DNA of 64,000 nucleotides from Phocoena phocoena (lineage: Eukaryota > Chordata > Mammalia > Artiodactyla > Phocoenidae), in assembly GCF_963924675.1 (NCBI RefSeq), contig NC_089232.1, forward strand, positions 36,785,312 through 36,849,311, given 5' to 3'. Below, piece after piece: positions 1 through 11,335 of the stretch. Made by a program: the position numbers and the translations under genes. How positions within the stretch are numbered: the first letter of the stretch is position 1; every line of letters begins with the position of its first letter. The notes under the pieces were generated by a model. It worked only from the letters and a program-made list of their open reading frames with translations, did not search any database and had not been told where the DNA came from.

Positions 1-763
1 ACTTCATACCCACCACCCTAACTAAATATTAAAGAGAAGATCCTCAAGATTATTCTTTGGATGAAGCCTAAATAACTGGGTAATTATAGGTCATTAAAAT
101 GGGTAATATGATTAGCAAATAAAAAATAACAGTGTGTTTTTCCTCCTTAGAATGAAAAGGAGGAGGAATGTCATATTAGAGAAAAGACCAAAGGAAAAAA
201 TGTGGTATATTGCTGTTAAGTTCTGTTACCCTTTTTAATTGAACTTTAAAACAAAAATTTCAATAATGATGCACATCTTTAAAAAAAAATCTAGCAAATA
301 CCAAAATGCCCATAATGAATAATAGTTCTCTCCTGTTCTGCTCCTCTTTATTCCAGCCCTGTACCCCAGAGGCAACCATTTTTCTTCTGACAGTTACCTC
401 AGTTATACCTGATTGTTATTTCTAAATGCTTATTTTGCTATTTCTTTGGTTTCTGGATTTTAGGCATTGTATGTTTTGACTTCCTATTACAATAGATATG
501 GACTTAGCTCACTTACAACACCGGCATTCTTTCCTCCATTGTATTAGTTTCCTAAACTTTGTAGGGCTATATTTCCCAACCTTTTCCTCATCATGACACA
601 GAGAAAAGAAGGTAATATTTGTATGGCATCCTGGGGTAACCTGGAGGGAATTTGTAGACCTCTATATTGGACTTGGTGAAAAATTAGCTGCTTTTTAAAT
701 ATATATAAAGTAATGAAAATAAAAGCAAAGTAATATGGGAAATATTAAACACTGAATTTGTAT
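1..763. other. AT-rich non-coding DNA
   Basis: No open frame of note and no repeat that I can name with confidence. Bases 310-540 have the T-rich, pyrimidine-biased look of an old LINE 3' region, but this is only an impression. Confidence 0.5.
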
Positions 764-780
764 AAAACTCTGAGATGATG

Positions 781-981
781 GGGCTTCCCTGGTGGCGCAG
801 TGGTTGAGAGTCCGCCTGCCGATGCAGGGGACACGGGTTCGTGCCCCGGTCCGGGAAAATCCCACATGCCGCGGAGAGGCTGGGCCCATGAGCCATGGCC
901 GCTGAGGCTGCGCGTCCGGAGCCTGTGCTCCGCAACGGGAGAGACCACAACAGTGAGAGGCCTGCGTACCGCAAAAAAAAA
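781..981 (+). mobile_element. CHR-2-type SINE, short form
   Basis: tRNA-derived SINE with head GGGCTTCCCTGGTGGCGCAG. An A-box-like TGGCGCAGTGG lies at 793-803 and a B-box-like GGTTCGTGCC at 836-845, as expected of an internal RNA polymerase III promoter. The body ends in GCGTACCGC followed by an A-run. A perfect 15-bp target-site duplication, AAAACTCTGAGATGA, lies at 764-778 and 982-996, so this is a complete and fairly young L1-mediated insertion. Open frames read across it on both strands are translations of the repeat. Confidence 0.95.
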
Positions 982-1140
982 AAAACTCTGAGATGAAATC
1001 TTTTCAAATTTTTGAGTCAGAAATTTGAACTTGCCTGCATGAACATATTTTTTTTAATCAGGTTTTATGCTTGAAATAGCTATACATAGTTTCTGATCAA
1101 GACTGTCAACTGACAATCTCTTCAGATTCTTGATAGTCAC

Positions 1141-1618
1141 TGTGGTAGGCTGGGTAATGCCCCCCAACAATATCCAGTTCTTAATCCCCAGGACCAGTGA
1201 GTGTTATCCTGTATGGTATAACAGGATAACTTCAAAAATATGACTAAATAAGGATTTTCAAGTAGAGAGATTATCCTAGTTTATATGGGTAGCCCTAAAT
1301 GTAATCACAGGTGTCCTTAATTAAATGTAGACAGATTTGAAAACAGAGAAGAAAAAAGCATGTGATGATGGAAGCAGAGGGAGAAAAGGTGATGATTCAA
1401 ATCCATGAGCCAAGGAATGAAGAGCCACCAGAAGCTGGAAAAGGTAAGGAAATGGTTGTCCCTCAGAGCCTCCAAAGGCTGCATGGCCCCACTAACATCT
1501 TGATTTCAGCCCAGAGAAATCCATTTGGACTTCCAGAACTGTAAGAGAATAAATATATGTTGTTATAGACCACCCAGTTTGTGGTAATTTGTTTCAGCAG
1601 CCATAGGAAACTAATAGA
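1141..1618 (+). mobile_element. MLT1-type (ERVL-MaLR) solo LTR
   Basis: Starts TGTGGTAGGCTGGGTAATG and ends in the typical GTGGTAATTTGTTTCAGCAGC...AAACTAATA. An AATAAA-like poly(A) signal stands in 'gagaataaatat' about 70 bp before the end. A 5-bp duplication GTCAC flanks it (1136-1140, 1619-1623). No internal retroviral genes adjoin it, so it is a solo LTR. Family is from recognition; subfamily not determined. Confidence 0.75.
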
Positions 1619-1623
1619 GTCAC

Positions 1624-2780
1624 CATTCATCAGGAACATTGCACAAATAGGTGATAAAAATTATTTTAAACTATTTCTTTTGCAACCATTCAAAAATGTA
1701 TAATGGTTGATATTCTATTCAAAGAATCTAACAGCTCTTTTTATTGACAAACACAATGATGAAACATGACATGATAAGGCAAATGGATTTTGAATCCAGC
1801 TGAACTTTTTTCTACCAAGTATTTTAAAATAATGATGAAACTTTAATTTGTAAAACACATGTGCATTGTTGGATCAATCAGACCAAAACTACTTGGGATG
1901 CCATTAAAAGAGCACATCAGCTGCAAACAATCAGAAGTATCTGATGTCTGTGAAGTCAGAGTTTCAGAGCCATCAAAGCTGCACCATCCAGTAGCTCCAT
2001 GCTGGCTGCAGTGTGCTGAGCACAGCCAAGGACGTATTCTACCATCTGGACATCTACTTCAGCAGCCAACTGCCGAGCATACTACTATGCTTGGATAAGA
2101 GGCCTGTGGAACTACTGGACATTATTCATCATCCATTCCACCTGTAGAGACTGTTCATCTTGGGCCATCCTCTGATAAAGCCTGCAAGAAGCTGGAGGCA
2201 GCCAGCGGAGGGAGTCCCAACTGCCTGCCCCAGGCCTGAAAGGCTTAATATCATGCTTCACAGCTGTAAGCCATTCGAAGCATAGAATTAGAAAATTCTG
2301 GTCTACATTACCACCCCACCACTGCTGGGCAGCACACCAAGAAAATGAGCCTTTGGAGCAGAGAGCAGTGCTGGGAGGAAGAGAGAGGCTATTCTCAATT
2401 ATCAATGACTTTTGAAAAGAATTTTACAGAGAAAACGTTAGAGGTTGACAAACCTACTGAAGTTCTGGCTTTGCATGGATCTGTTCAGTAACAAATTAAA
2501 AACTAAGATTATTCAAATAATAGAAATAAATTTATTGAAGACTACTGTCTGAATTTTGAGCATCACAGACAGATTCAGAGACTTTAAGTTGTTTGATATG
2601 TAAGCCTTTCTAACACAGACCAGCATGGGATGGAGACCGGATAAAGGCACAAATGGAGTAACAGGATAAGCAAAGAAAGAAGGATCCAGATAGACCAAAA
2701 CTTTCCTTAAACCATGTTAACTTGAGGGTTTTACCATTTTCCTAGTGAGAAGGAATAAAACAATACTAATTATTTGAAAT
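1624..2780. other. Unassigned non-coding region
   Basis: No recognised gene or repeat. The part 1855-2400 is richer in GC than its surroundings and carries a 79-codon plus-strand frame (1859-2098) and a 97-codon minus-strand frame (2112-2405). Neither translation resembles a family I know, and stops break longer frames on both strands. Confidence 0.4.
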
Positions 2781-2782
2781 TT

Positions 2783-2859
2783 TTGTGTGTATGTGTGTGT
2801 GCATATATATGTATATGTACACGTATATACATATATATGTGGGTATACATTACATATGT
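2783..2859. repeat. Impure TG/TATG microsatellite
   Basis: Alternating purine-pyrimidine tract made of TG, TATA and TATG units, interrupted by GTACACG. It is simple-sequence DNA with no coding content. Confidence 0.8.
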
Positions 2860-3063
2860 CCATGTTTATTTATAATTTATATCCTTTCTTATTCCAAAAA
2901 GAATTTGAGGCCAAGACATGTATATTCTTGATTAAGTTAATTGCTTAGTAAATTGCATAATGTATAATTCATTCTTTAGTGGAAATTCAGTTTTGTCATT
3001 TTCATCTAATCCTTTTTGTTGTCTGTAGATAGTCATGTTAAAGAACTGCTTTAGGCATTATTT

Positions 3064-3337
3064 ATTTTTAATTTTTTAATTTTTAGTCTTTTATTTTTTT
3101 TAACGTCTTTATTGGAGTATAATTGCCTTACAATGTTGTGTTAGTTTCTGCTTTATAACAAAGTGAATCAGCTATACATATACATATGTCCACATATCTC
3201 CTCCCTCTTGTGTCTCCCTCCCACCCTCCCTATCCCACCCCTCTAGGTGGTCACAGAGCACCGAGCTGATCTCCCTGTGCTATGTGGCTGCTTCCCACTA
3301 GCTATCTATTTTACATTTGGTAGTGTATATATGTCCA
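3064..3337 (-). mobile_element. 5'-truncated L1 3' end
   Basis: On the plus strand a T-run is followed by AACGTCTTTATTGGAGTATA, TTACAATGTTGTGTTAG and CTCTAGGTGGTCACAGAGC, which is the complement of the cetartiodactyl L1 3' untranslated region. A 12-bp duplication TAGGCATTATTT lies at 3052-3063 and 3338-3349. Only about 270 bp of L1 was copied. Confidence 0.9.
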
Positions 3338-3481
3338 TAGGCATTATTTTTTAAATGGGTTTTTCTCAATATAGTGAACCCAAATGATAACAGTCTAGAT
3401 TCTAGGGTCCAGAGAGATTTAGGAAGTAAGCAGAATTCCTTGTTGTATAGGTAGGTATACTAGATTAGGTATGTTATACAT

Positions 3482-3790
3482 TACAGTTGAGCCTTGAACA
3501 ACATGGTGGTGGCGGGGGAAGGGGCGCTCACCCCACCTGCGCAGTGGAAAATCTGACTACTGCTATTTCTACCCCAAAAACAAAGGAGTAGGAAGCTGAA
3601 ACAATTTAGATAGAATCAGGACTGAAACCCTAGTTCTTAAGATTCTACCTATTATGATCTCTAATTGAACACAAACTCTTCCCCCACACTTAAAGATCTG
3701 TAGAATGAAAATAAAGGTACTATATTTATTGAAAAAAATCTATACAAATGGGCCCCTCCAATTCAAACCCCTGTTCAAGGATCAACTGTA
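3482..3790. mobile_element. MER2-like (Tigger) DNA transposon remnant
   Basis: Terminal inverted repeats TACAGTTGAGCCTTGAACAAC at the left and GTTCAAGGATCAACTGTA at the right, with TA at both termini, as in the Tc1/mariner-like Tigger group. The GC-rich GGGGGAAGGGGCGCTCACCCC next to the left terminus also matches that group. The middle is a deleted or replaced core without transposase. Confidence 0.7.
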
Positions 3791-3939
3791 CAACATCAGT
3801 GTCTAAAGCTGTAAATACTGAAGTCCCTTCAGAAGAATCCCTACAAAATATGTACCATCATCCAAGGGTTTTTCTGTTTGTTTTAATTTATTGGTGTTTT
3901 TTTTCTGTTTCAGGTTCTCATAACAGTATTGGTTTCTAG

Positions 3940-4140
3940 GGAGGCAGAAGAGTATATTGGAAAAAGCAGACTTTAGAAAACAGCCTGTTTTTTTTATTTT
4001 GAGTTCTGCCACTTAGAACCTGAAAACCCTGGATAAGTTACTTGGTTAACTTTATGAGCCTTAGTTTCCTCACTTAAAAATGAGAATAACAACTAATATC
4101 CTGTCTTGCCTCCTACAGAGTTATCATAAAGATCATCTCA
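3940..4140 (+). mobile_element. MIR SINE
   Basis: Contains the MIR core-like string CTGGATAAGTTACTTGG...GCCTTAGTTTCCTCA and then AAATGAGAATAA...TTATCATAAAGAT. Old and diverged, without target duplications. Confidence 0.7.
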
Positions 4141-4261
4141 CTCAGTGTTGGCAGGGTATGAGTGCTGATGATTTCAACTGATGGTTTCCTGTATTGCCTT
4201 GCCATAACATTAATCTCGTTAGTGTTATTACTTATTTTGTAATTACTTATTAAACATCTAT

Positions 4262-4375
4262 TGTTGCCCCACAGACTGTAAGCTCTTTGAGGGCAAGGAC
4301 TGTGTCTATCTTGCATCCCCAGAGCGTATCACAGTGTTTGGCACATAATAGGCAATCAAAAGAAACTAGTTGAAT
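4262..4375 (+). mobile_element. L2 LINE 3' end
   Basis: GACTGTAAGCTCTTTGAGGG...ACTGTGTCTATCTTGCATCCC...AGTGTTTGGCACATAATAGGC...TTGAATGAATT is the usual L2 3' terminal sequence. Confidence 0.75.
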
Positions 4376-4544
4376 GAATTATCAGGTGAGATATTTATGA
4401 ATGAACTTTAAAAGCTGTAGAGTGCTATATTGGTCTATATTAGAGTTTTCCCATTATTTCTTCAGGAAACATGTTTGGGATGACAAATAGTTGACTTATA
4501 AATTTACTTTTAGAACACTAAAGGAGGCATTTCAAAACAAATTT

Positions 4545-5010
4545 GTTGTGATAGAGTGTTTGCAAAGATGGCCACAATTCTTCCCACCCCTGTGCCCTGA
4601 TCCTTTGCAATGTCACTTTGTCACTCCTCCCATTAAGAGGTGAGTCTTTTCGCCCCACACCTTAAATCTGGGTTGGTCTGGTGACTTTCTTTGATTGATA
4701 GAATGTGGCAGAAATGATGTTGTGTGATGTCTAAGCCTTAGCCTTAGGAAGCTTTTCAGCCTTTAGTCTCCCCTGCTGGAATGCTGCCCTGATACCACCA
4801 TATGAAGAAGCCCTTCTAACTTACTAGAAAATGACAGCCTGAAGTAGAAACAAATTTTTCCAGTTGAGATCCCCTAGACCACCAGCATTAACTGCCAGAC
4901 ATGCATTGGAGCCCAATGAGTCAAACTGGCCATGTGAGTGACCCAGATAAGACCAGTAGAAGAATTGCCCAGCTAAACTATATCCAATACATGTATTGTT
5001 ACACAGTACA
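4545..5010 (+). mobile_element. MLT1-type LTR, diverged
   Basis: TGGTCTGGTGACTTTCTTTGATTGATAGAATGTGGCAGAAATGATG and the later CATGTGAGTGACCC match the same LTR type seen better preserved at 33590-34085. Boundaries are approximate and no duplication was found. Confidence 0.55.
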
Positions 5011-5198
5011 GTATAACTGATAGACCCATAAATGTAGTGTCAAGGAAAAATTAAACCATGCTCATTTACTCTTTGTTTAGCCCCAGAACTGCCCTTAATC
5101 TTTTCACACTGGGACTGTGTTTTTCAGTCCACTCATTTGTCACCTCTAAACTCTATTCTACAAATCCTGAGAAGAGATTTCCTTTGATCACTTTTCTT

Positions 5199-6874
5199 TT
5201 TTTTTTTTAACATCTTTATTGGAGTATAATTGCTTTACAATGGTGTGTTAGTTTCTGCTTTATAACAAAGTGAATCAATTATACATATACATATGTTCCC
5301 ATCTCCTCCCTCTTGTGTCTCCCTCCCTCCCACCCTCCCTATCCCACCCCTCTAGGTGGTCACAAAGCACTGAGCTGATCTCCCTGTGCCATGCAGCTGC
5401 TTCCCACTAGCTATCTATTTTACGTTTGGTATTGTATATATGTCCATGCCACTCTCTCACTTTGTCACAGCTTACCCTTCCCCCTCCCCATATCCTCAAG
5501 TCCATTCTCTAGTAGGTCTGTGTCTTTATTCCTGTCTTACCCCTAGGTTCTTCATGACCTTTTTTTTTTTCCTTAGGTTCCATATATATGTGTTAGCATA
5601 CGGTATTTGATTTTCTCTTTCTGACTTACTTCACTCTGTATGACAGACTCTAGGTCCATCCACCTCACTACAAATAACTCAATTTCATTTCTTTTTATGG
5701 CTGAGTAATATTCCACTGTATATATGTGCCACATCTTCTTTATCCATTCATCCAATGATGGACACTTAGGTGGCTTCCATCTCCTGGGTATTGTAAATAG
5801 AGCTGCAATGAACATTGTGGTACATGACTCTTTTTGAATTATGGTTTTCTCAGGGTATATACCCAGTAGTGGGATTGCTGGGTCGTATGGTAGTGCTATG
5901 TGTAGTTTTTTAAGGAACCTCCATACTGTTTTCCATAGTGGTTGTATCAATTTACATTCCCACCAGCAGTGCAAGAGTGTTCCCTTTTCTCCACACCCTC
6001 TCCAGCCTTTATTGTTTCTAGATTTTTTGATGATGGCCATTCTGACTGGTGTGAGATGATATCTCATTGTAGTTTTGATTTGCATTTCTCTAATGATTAA
6101 TGATGTCGAGCATTCCTTCATGTGTTTGTTGCCAATCTGTATATCTTCTTTGGAGAAATGTCTGTTTAGGTCTTCTGCCCATTTTTGGATTGGGTTGTTT
6201 GTTTTTTTGATATTGAGCTTCGTGAGCTGCTTGTAAATTTTGGAGATTAATCCTTTGTCAGTTGCTTCATTTGCAAATATTTTCTCCCATTCTGAGGGTT
6301 GTCTTTTCATCTTGTTGATGGTTTCCTTTGCTGTGCAAAAGCTTTTAAGTTTCATTAGGTCCCATTTGTTTATTTTTGTTTTTATTTCCATTTCTCTAGG
6401 AGGTGGGTCAAAAAGGATCTTGCTGTGATTTATGTCATAGAGTGTTCTGCCTATGTTTTCCTCTAAGAGTTTGATAGTTTCTGGCCTTACATTTAGGTCT
6501 TTAATCCATTTTGAGTTTATTTTTGTGTATGGTGTTAGGGAGTGTTCTAATTTCATTCTTTTACATGTAGTCCAGTTTTCCCAGCACCACTTACTGAAGA
6601 GGCTGTCTTTTCTCCATTGTATATTCTTGCCTCCTTTATCAAAAATAAGGTGACCATAGGTGCATGGGGTTATCTCTGGGCTTTCTATCCTATTCCATTG
6701 ATCTATATTTCTCTTTTTGTGCCAGTACCATACTGTCTTGATTACTGTAGCTTTGTAGTATAGTTTGAAGTCAGGGAGCCTGATTCCTCCAGCTCCATTT
6801 TTTGTTCTCAAGACGGCTTTGGCTATTTAGATTCTTTTGTGTTTCCATACAAATTGTGAAATTTTTTGTTCTAG
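5199..6874 (-). mobile_element. 5'-truncated L1, relatively young
   Basis: A 1.7-kb minus-strand L1 made of the end of ORF2 plus the 3' untranslated region, with a T-run at 5199-5210 (the poly(A) tail on the minus strand). Flanked by an 11-bp duplication TCACTTTTCTT at 5188-5198 and 6875-6885. Target-primed reverse transcription stopped early, so no promoter, ORF1, endonuclease or reverse-transcriptase core is present. Confidence 0.95.
5573..6811 (-). pseudogene. L1 ORF2p C-terminal fragment, 412 codons open
   Basis: The 412-residue frame matches the C-terminal third of L1 ORF2p. It begins in the stretch with [22 protein letters not shown], runs through [20 protein letters not shown] and stops at the usual ORF2 end. 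The conserved cysteine-rich segment is present: [18 protein letters not shown], followed by [16 protein letters not shown], then [16 protein letters not shown]. The endonuclease and the YADD reverse-transcriptase domain would lie upstream and were never copied, so it cannot retrotranspose. One change is visible against the usual motif: RNNKGWRGC where NNKCWRGC is common. Lack of stops over 1.2 kb indicates recent insertion, not selection on this copy. Confidence 0.9.
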
Positions 6875-6885
6875 TCACTTTTCTT

Positions 6886-8420
6886 GTTAAACCAGTGTCC
6901 CTATTCTTAGAGATCTGCCTTACAGCTAGAGCTTTTGAGATTCTTTAAGTGGAAAAAGATAGGTTTGGGTCTTAAAATATATTTTTAAACATAATTTTAA
7001 ATATATTGCTTTGAAGATTCATGGTGTATACAAGGGTATTTCTTGCAGTGTCTTAATAGTAAAAATGAAGATACAACTCAAATGGGCTAATAGAAGAGTA
7101 GTTAAATTATAATAGATATGTTTAAAATCAATATAAAAGGATACTGTCAGTCATTAAAAGATGTGGTCATTGTACTGATATATATGTTGACGTGAAAAAA
7201 AAATCCTTTTATCTTAAGTGAGGGAAAAAAATCCAATTTCATATCCCAATTAAATTTCTTTTTCCCTGCACCCATTATTTTTTCTCAGTCTTTACTTGAG
7301 ATTCCAGGAACCTGCAGTGGAGGGGGAGGTATGGTCTGCATTTTCATTCATCTTTTCTCTCCTTCTGGTGGTAGTTCCCCAGGAATTGGGAGACTGGAGG
7401 AAAAATGGGGAAGAGTGATAAATATCTCTTTAGTTCACTGGGTTTGCAGTTATAGTTCTTTGTTGGTTTTTACTGCTTTACTTCCATATGGCAGAGATGC
7501 AAATGCCAGCTTTCTATTGTGGCATTTATATGATTTGTGGGGACAGGAGGGTGCTTGCAAAGCCTTCCAGCCATGCAGTTCCCCGACCCGGGAGATCTGG
7601 TGCAAACTTGAATTCTTTCATCCTACCTCAGCTCTTACAACTGGTAATACAACCCACAGACTCTTGGTACAAGCATCCCCTTACCCAAAGATTGCTCACT
7701 TAGATGCAACTTTAGCAAAATGACTTAAACCCTGCTACCTTCCAAGGAGTCTATTGGCTAATGAGAATATCCTACTTCCTTGCCACACCGCATAGTCTGA
7801 TAACATACTTCTCCTCTGCTTCCTACTTTCCACCTTGCCATCTCTTTCGTTTCTCCTTTCTCCACTTAAAGTAGTACTGGGCAGATCAACAAGAAGGCTA
7901 CCTAAAAAATATCCAACAGTTGAGGTTGATGTTGGTCTTCCCTTCTTATGAGAAATGATTTTTGGTCTTCATACCTCACCTAGTTTGGGAGGTAGGAAAC
8001 CCACTTCCCTGCTCCCCGTGGAAAAGGTGCTGTACTCTGGCCTACAGTGATGCTGACAATTTCTGTTTTCAGCATCCTTCCTCAATCTTCTAGTCATAGA
8101 CACTGGGGATAGGTGGGGAAGGGCTGGGGTTGGAAGTGGCAAAGCTCCAATTATTAAAGCTTTCTCTTTGAAATGAAAGATACTTAACACCTCTTTGTGC
8201 TCAGCTTGACATATCACCAACTCCCGAACAATGCCATAAATCTCACTCAAATCCTATGATGTTTGAAAAAAAGGTTTCAGGAAACAGAAAAATTCAAGGG
8301 ATGGAAATAATTGAATAGTAAAATAAAATGTAAAGGAAAATGAGTTTTCAGATGAAATGTGTTTATGAAAAACAGAACTGGATGACTTAAGCCATTTTAT
8401 TTTTCACATTCATATGAAAT
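6886..8420. other. Non-coding region, nothing recognised
   Basis: Mostly AT-rich. A 130-codon plus-strand frame at 7331-7723 and a 93-codon minus-strand frame at 7969-8250 resemble no known protein, have no repeat signature and no supporting splice or promoter context. I treat both as chance frames. Confidence 0.5.
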
Positions 8421-8429
8421 TTCAGAGCC

Positions 8430-9420
8430 CAGTTTCATTCATTTATTCATTCAACAAATATTCATTGAACACCTACATGAACCAGGCACTAGTAGGCCGT
8501 GGGTTTATGATAGTGAAGTTGATGAAGTTCCTGACCTAAGTGGGGGTGACAGTAAGTAAGTAAATAAAATAATAATTAGTTAAATATTGCGGGTTGAATG
8601 AAAAGCTATGAAGAAAATAAACAGAGTGCTGTGATCCAGAATACAAGGGAGCATTAATATAGTAAGGTGGTCAAGAAAAGCCCTCTGAGAGGTGGCATTT
8701 ACACTGCTGCCTGTGGGGGCTAATCCAACCCACATGGTGCTCTCCAGAAGGGTACCTTTTCCTAATTCACTTAGAAGCCATGTGTGGGTTAACATGGAGG
8801 CTCTGAACATTTAAGCCAAAACCTGAAGGACAAAAAGGAGTCAGCCATATAAAGACCTGAGGAGAAATACGCCAGATAGATAGAATAACAATTATAGAGG
8901 CTCTGAGATAGAAAGAGCACTGTGTGTTCTAGGAGATGACAGGAAGCTGGAGGGAGGAAATAAGTGAGTGAAGAGTGGCAAGAGGCAAGAGATGAGTCTG
9001 TAGAATTAGGAAGGAATCAGACCTGCAGGGCTGGCTGTATAGGTTTTGGATTTTATCCTATCCTTCATTTAAAGCAGGGAACTGACAGGATATGATGTTT
9101 TATAGAGTATAGCTCTATATTTTGAAGGTAGAAATAACAGGAATTGGTGATGAACTGGATGAAGGGAGAATCAGATGAGGAGGGAGGAGTCATGAGGAGT
9201 GAATTAAAAGAGAAGAGTCAAGGGCAGCAGTTCATCATATCACCAGTCACTGAGATGGTCAAGGCTGAGGGAATCCAGATTTACAGAGAAAAAATTCATT
9301 TTGGTCATGTTCAGCTTGAAATGCCTACGAAACATACAAGAGGATGTCAAGCAGATGTTTAAAGATGTGAATCTGGAGCTCAAAAAGAAGTCTAGCCTAC
9401 CAATATAAATTTAGGAATTG
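8430..9420 (+). mobile_element. Ancient interspersed repeat, long copy
   Basis: Opens with ATTCATTCAACAAATATTCATTGAACACCTAC...CAGGCACTAG and goes on to GTGGTCAAGAAAAGCCCTCTGAGAGGTGGCATTTA, ATATTTTGAAGGTAGAAATAACAGGAATTGGTGATG and GTGAATCTGGAGCTC. These are the landmarks of a widespread mammalian repeat of which shorter copies lie at 12230-12640, 25085-25420 and 59650-59770. I cannot assign the family name without a library search. The 8700-8800 part fits less well and may be an insertion. Confidence 0.6.
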
Positions 9421-9659
9421 TCAGCAGATAATTTTTAAAGCACGGGGACTGATATAGGGAGAAGGCATAGAGAATAGAAAAGAGGGTATAGGAACTCCAA
9501 CATTTAGAGGTCACATAGAAAAAGGAAAAACATGTGAAGGAGAATGAGCAAGAGTAGCCAATTATTTAAGAAAACCAGCATAGTTTGTGGTATAGAGCCC
9601 AGGGAAGAGAGTATCAGAAATGGCCAGTTATGAGAGTTTAATTAAACAGCACAGAAGAA

Positions 9660-10335
9660 ACAGAGTCAGCCAAATAGAAGTTGTCAATTACCTTTACAGG
9701 AGTGATAGGGAGGTTGAAATAGATTGAAGTTTGCTATTTATCTTAGCAACACTGATTATAAGAAGGCACTAGAACTTCAGAGTTCTGGGAGAAAATTAAT
9801 TCTGAACCTAGAATTCTATAGACAGACAAAGCATTCAAGGATGAGAGCAAATTAGGGAATTTTTCACTTTTTTTGACTTCTTATATACCTTTTCAGGAAA
9901 AAAAAAAAAGAGCTTAAGTAAATGTTCTAGCAAAATGAAAAGAGAACTCAAGAAGGAAACATGGGAAGCCAGTAATAGAATCTGCTCTAGGAATGCAATA
10001 AAAAGATATTTCAGCACAAATATTTAGACATTCAAGGTGATCAGTAGTAATAATAACGGAAAGTTAGAAGAGTATCAGAAGAACATCTTTAAGAAAAAAG
10101 TAGATTCATTTTTATGAAATAGCATGATTAAAAACCTTAATAATTTTAATTGTAGGGTGACATATGCTTCTCCTGTCATCAACCAAAAAAAGACAATTAG
10201 AATCTTTAGTAAAGGCAAAAAAATTGTATAACCCATGGTCCAAAGATGAAACAAATATGTGTCATTATTGTGAGTAATCAATGGACATGAAAAAAGAGAA
10301 TCCATTTGACATTGACACCTAGAACATGTTCCTTC
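9660..10335 (+). mobile_element. Ancient L1/HAL1-like fragment, first part
   Basis: Contains AATTCTGAACCTAGAATTCTATA, the landmark of old L1/HAL1 elements, followed by A-rich GCAAAATGAAAAGAGAACTC. Continues after the SINE at 10354. Highly diverged; boundaries uncertain. Confidence 0.4.
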
Positions 10336-10353
10336 AAAAAGCATAGATTTAGT

Positions 10354-10565
10354 GGGCTTCCCTGGTGGCGCAGTGGTTGAGAGTCCGCCTGCCGATGCAG
10401 GGGACACGGGTTCGTGCCCCGGTCTGGGAAGATCCCACATGCCGCGGAGCGGCTGGGCCCGTGAGCCATGGCCGCTGAGCCTGCGCGTCCGGAGCCTGTC
10501 CTCCGCAACGGGAGAGGCCACAACAGTGAGAGGCCCGCGTAACGCATAAAAAAAAAAAAAAAAAA
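10354..10565 (+). mobile_element. CHR-2-type SINE, short form
   Basis: Nearly canonical head, A box and B box, GCGGAGCGGCTGGGCCCG core and about 25 A residues at the 3' end. An 18-bp duplication, AAAAAGCATAGATTTAGT, lies at 10336-10353 and 10566-10583. One of the youngest-looking copies. The 148-codon minus-strand frame over it is the antisense of the SINE. Confidence 0.96.
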
Positions 10566-10583
10566 AAAAAGCATAGATTTAGT

Positions 10584-11140
10584 AACATGGTTTATATTTC
10601 TCTTTTACAAGTTCACTTATACTATTCAGCAGTGAATAAGATTTATTAAATTGTAATACTGAAAAAATCACTTTTCAAAATAAATTTAAAGACAAAATGC
10701 AAAAGTCAGTTATTCTAACAGTGTAAATATTATAAGTATTGACTGTGTAAAAGTACTGGTACAGCTAATAAAGTTGGGAAATGGAGGGAAGTGAAAGGAT
10801 GCAAATGTATTAAACTTACATAATGGAGGAGTCAAGAGACATTTTCTAAAGTGTGGATGGACATTTTCTAATGGTAGATCAAGAAATAGAGGTTTAAGTA
10901 TATTTAAAGCAATTAAGTAACAAATAGAACTTAATGTATTATAATAAAAATTGCATAGAAGAGACTAGGGGAAGAAAAATGGAGGCTAATGTAATTAAGC
11001 CAAATTCTTGTTGTTCTTTTTCAAAGTGTGGAGGCAATTTTAAAAATGTCAGGAGTTGAACCAAAATGTGGCAGTATGTGTGTATTATTTTCAAGTATGG
11101 AGGTAACTATCAGAAGTACTAAAAACAATTTGATGTAGCT
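10584..11140 (+). mobile_element. Ancient L1/HAL1-like fragment, second part
   Basis: A-rich sequence with TAATGGAGGAGTCAAGAGACATTTTC and AATGTATTATAATAAAAATTGCATAG, consistent with continuation of the element before the SINE at 10354. Assignment is tentative. Confidence 0.35.
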
Positions 11141-11150
11141 ACCTTTAGGG

Positions 11151-11261
11151 CAGTGTTTTTCAAACTGTGAGACTGAAATCAAGTTAGTGGGTTACAATCT
11201 ACATTAGAAGGGAGAAGATGAGGAAAAAGTATGATTAAGTAAAATTGGTGAAACTTTTATC

Positions 11262-11292
<31 letters not shown>

Positions 11293-11335
11293 GTATTTCC
11301 TACTTGGGTCCTGGTCAAAAAAGTACTCTAGGAAG
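11151..11335 (+). mobile_element. hAT-like non-autonomous DNA transposon remnant
   Basis: Starts CAGTGTTTTTCAAACTGTGAG and carries AAATCAAGTTAGTGGGTTACAA and TACTTGGGTCCTGGTCAAAAAAGTA, typical of a 'CAGTGTTTTTCAAACT' MER-type element. A pure TG run lies inside at 11262-11287. Confidence 0.55.
11262..11287. repeat. (TG)n microsatellite
   Basis: About 13 uninterrupted TG units, inside a DNA transposon relic. Confidence 0.95.

Noticed and set aside
781..860. tRNA-like gene with A and B boxes at SINE heads
   Set aside because: The polymerase III boxes belong to the SINE; no cloverleaf of a functional tRNA can be drawn and the sequence continues into the SINE body.
5841..6653. Plus-strand frames of 62-72 codons
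   Set aside because: Antisense shadows of the L1 ORF2 fragment at 5573-6811.
10075..10588. Frames of 79-148 codons on the minus strand, with kin at 684, 20694, 26952, 35382, 38360, 39729, 45264, 52299, 55248 and 58362
   Set aside because: All contain the same peptides ([37 protein letters not shown]) because they translate CHR-type SINEs. They are not a gene family.
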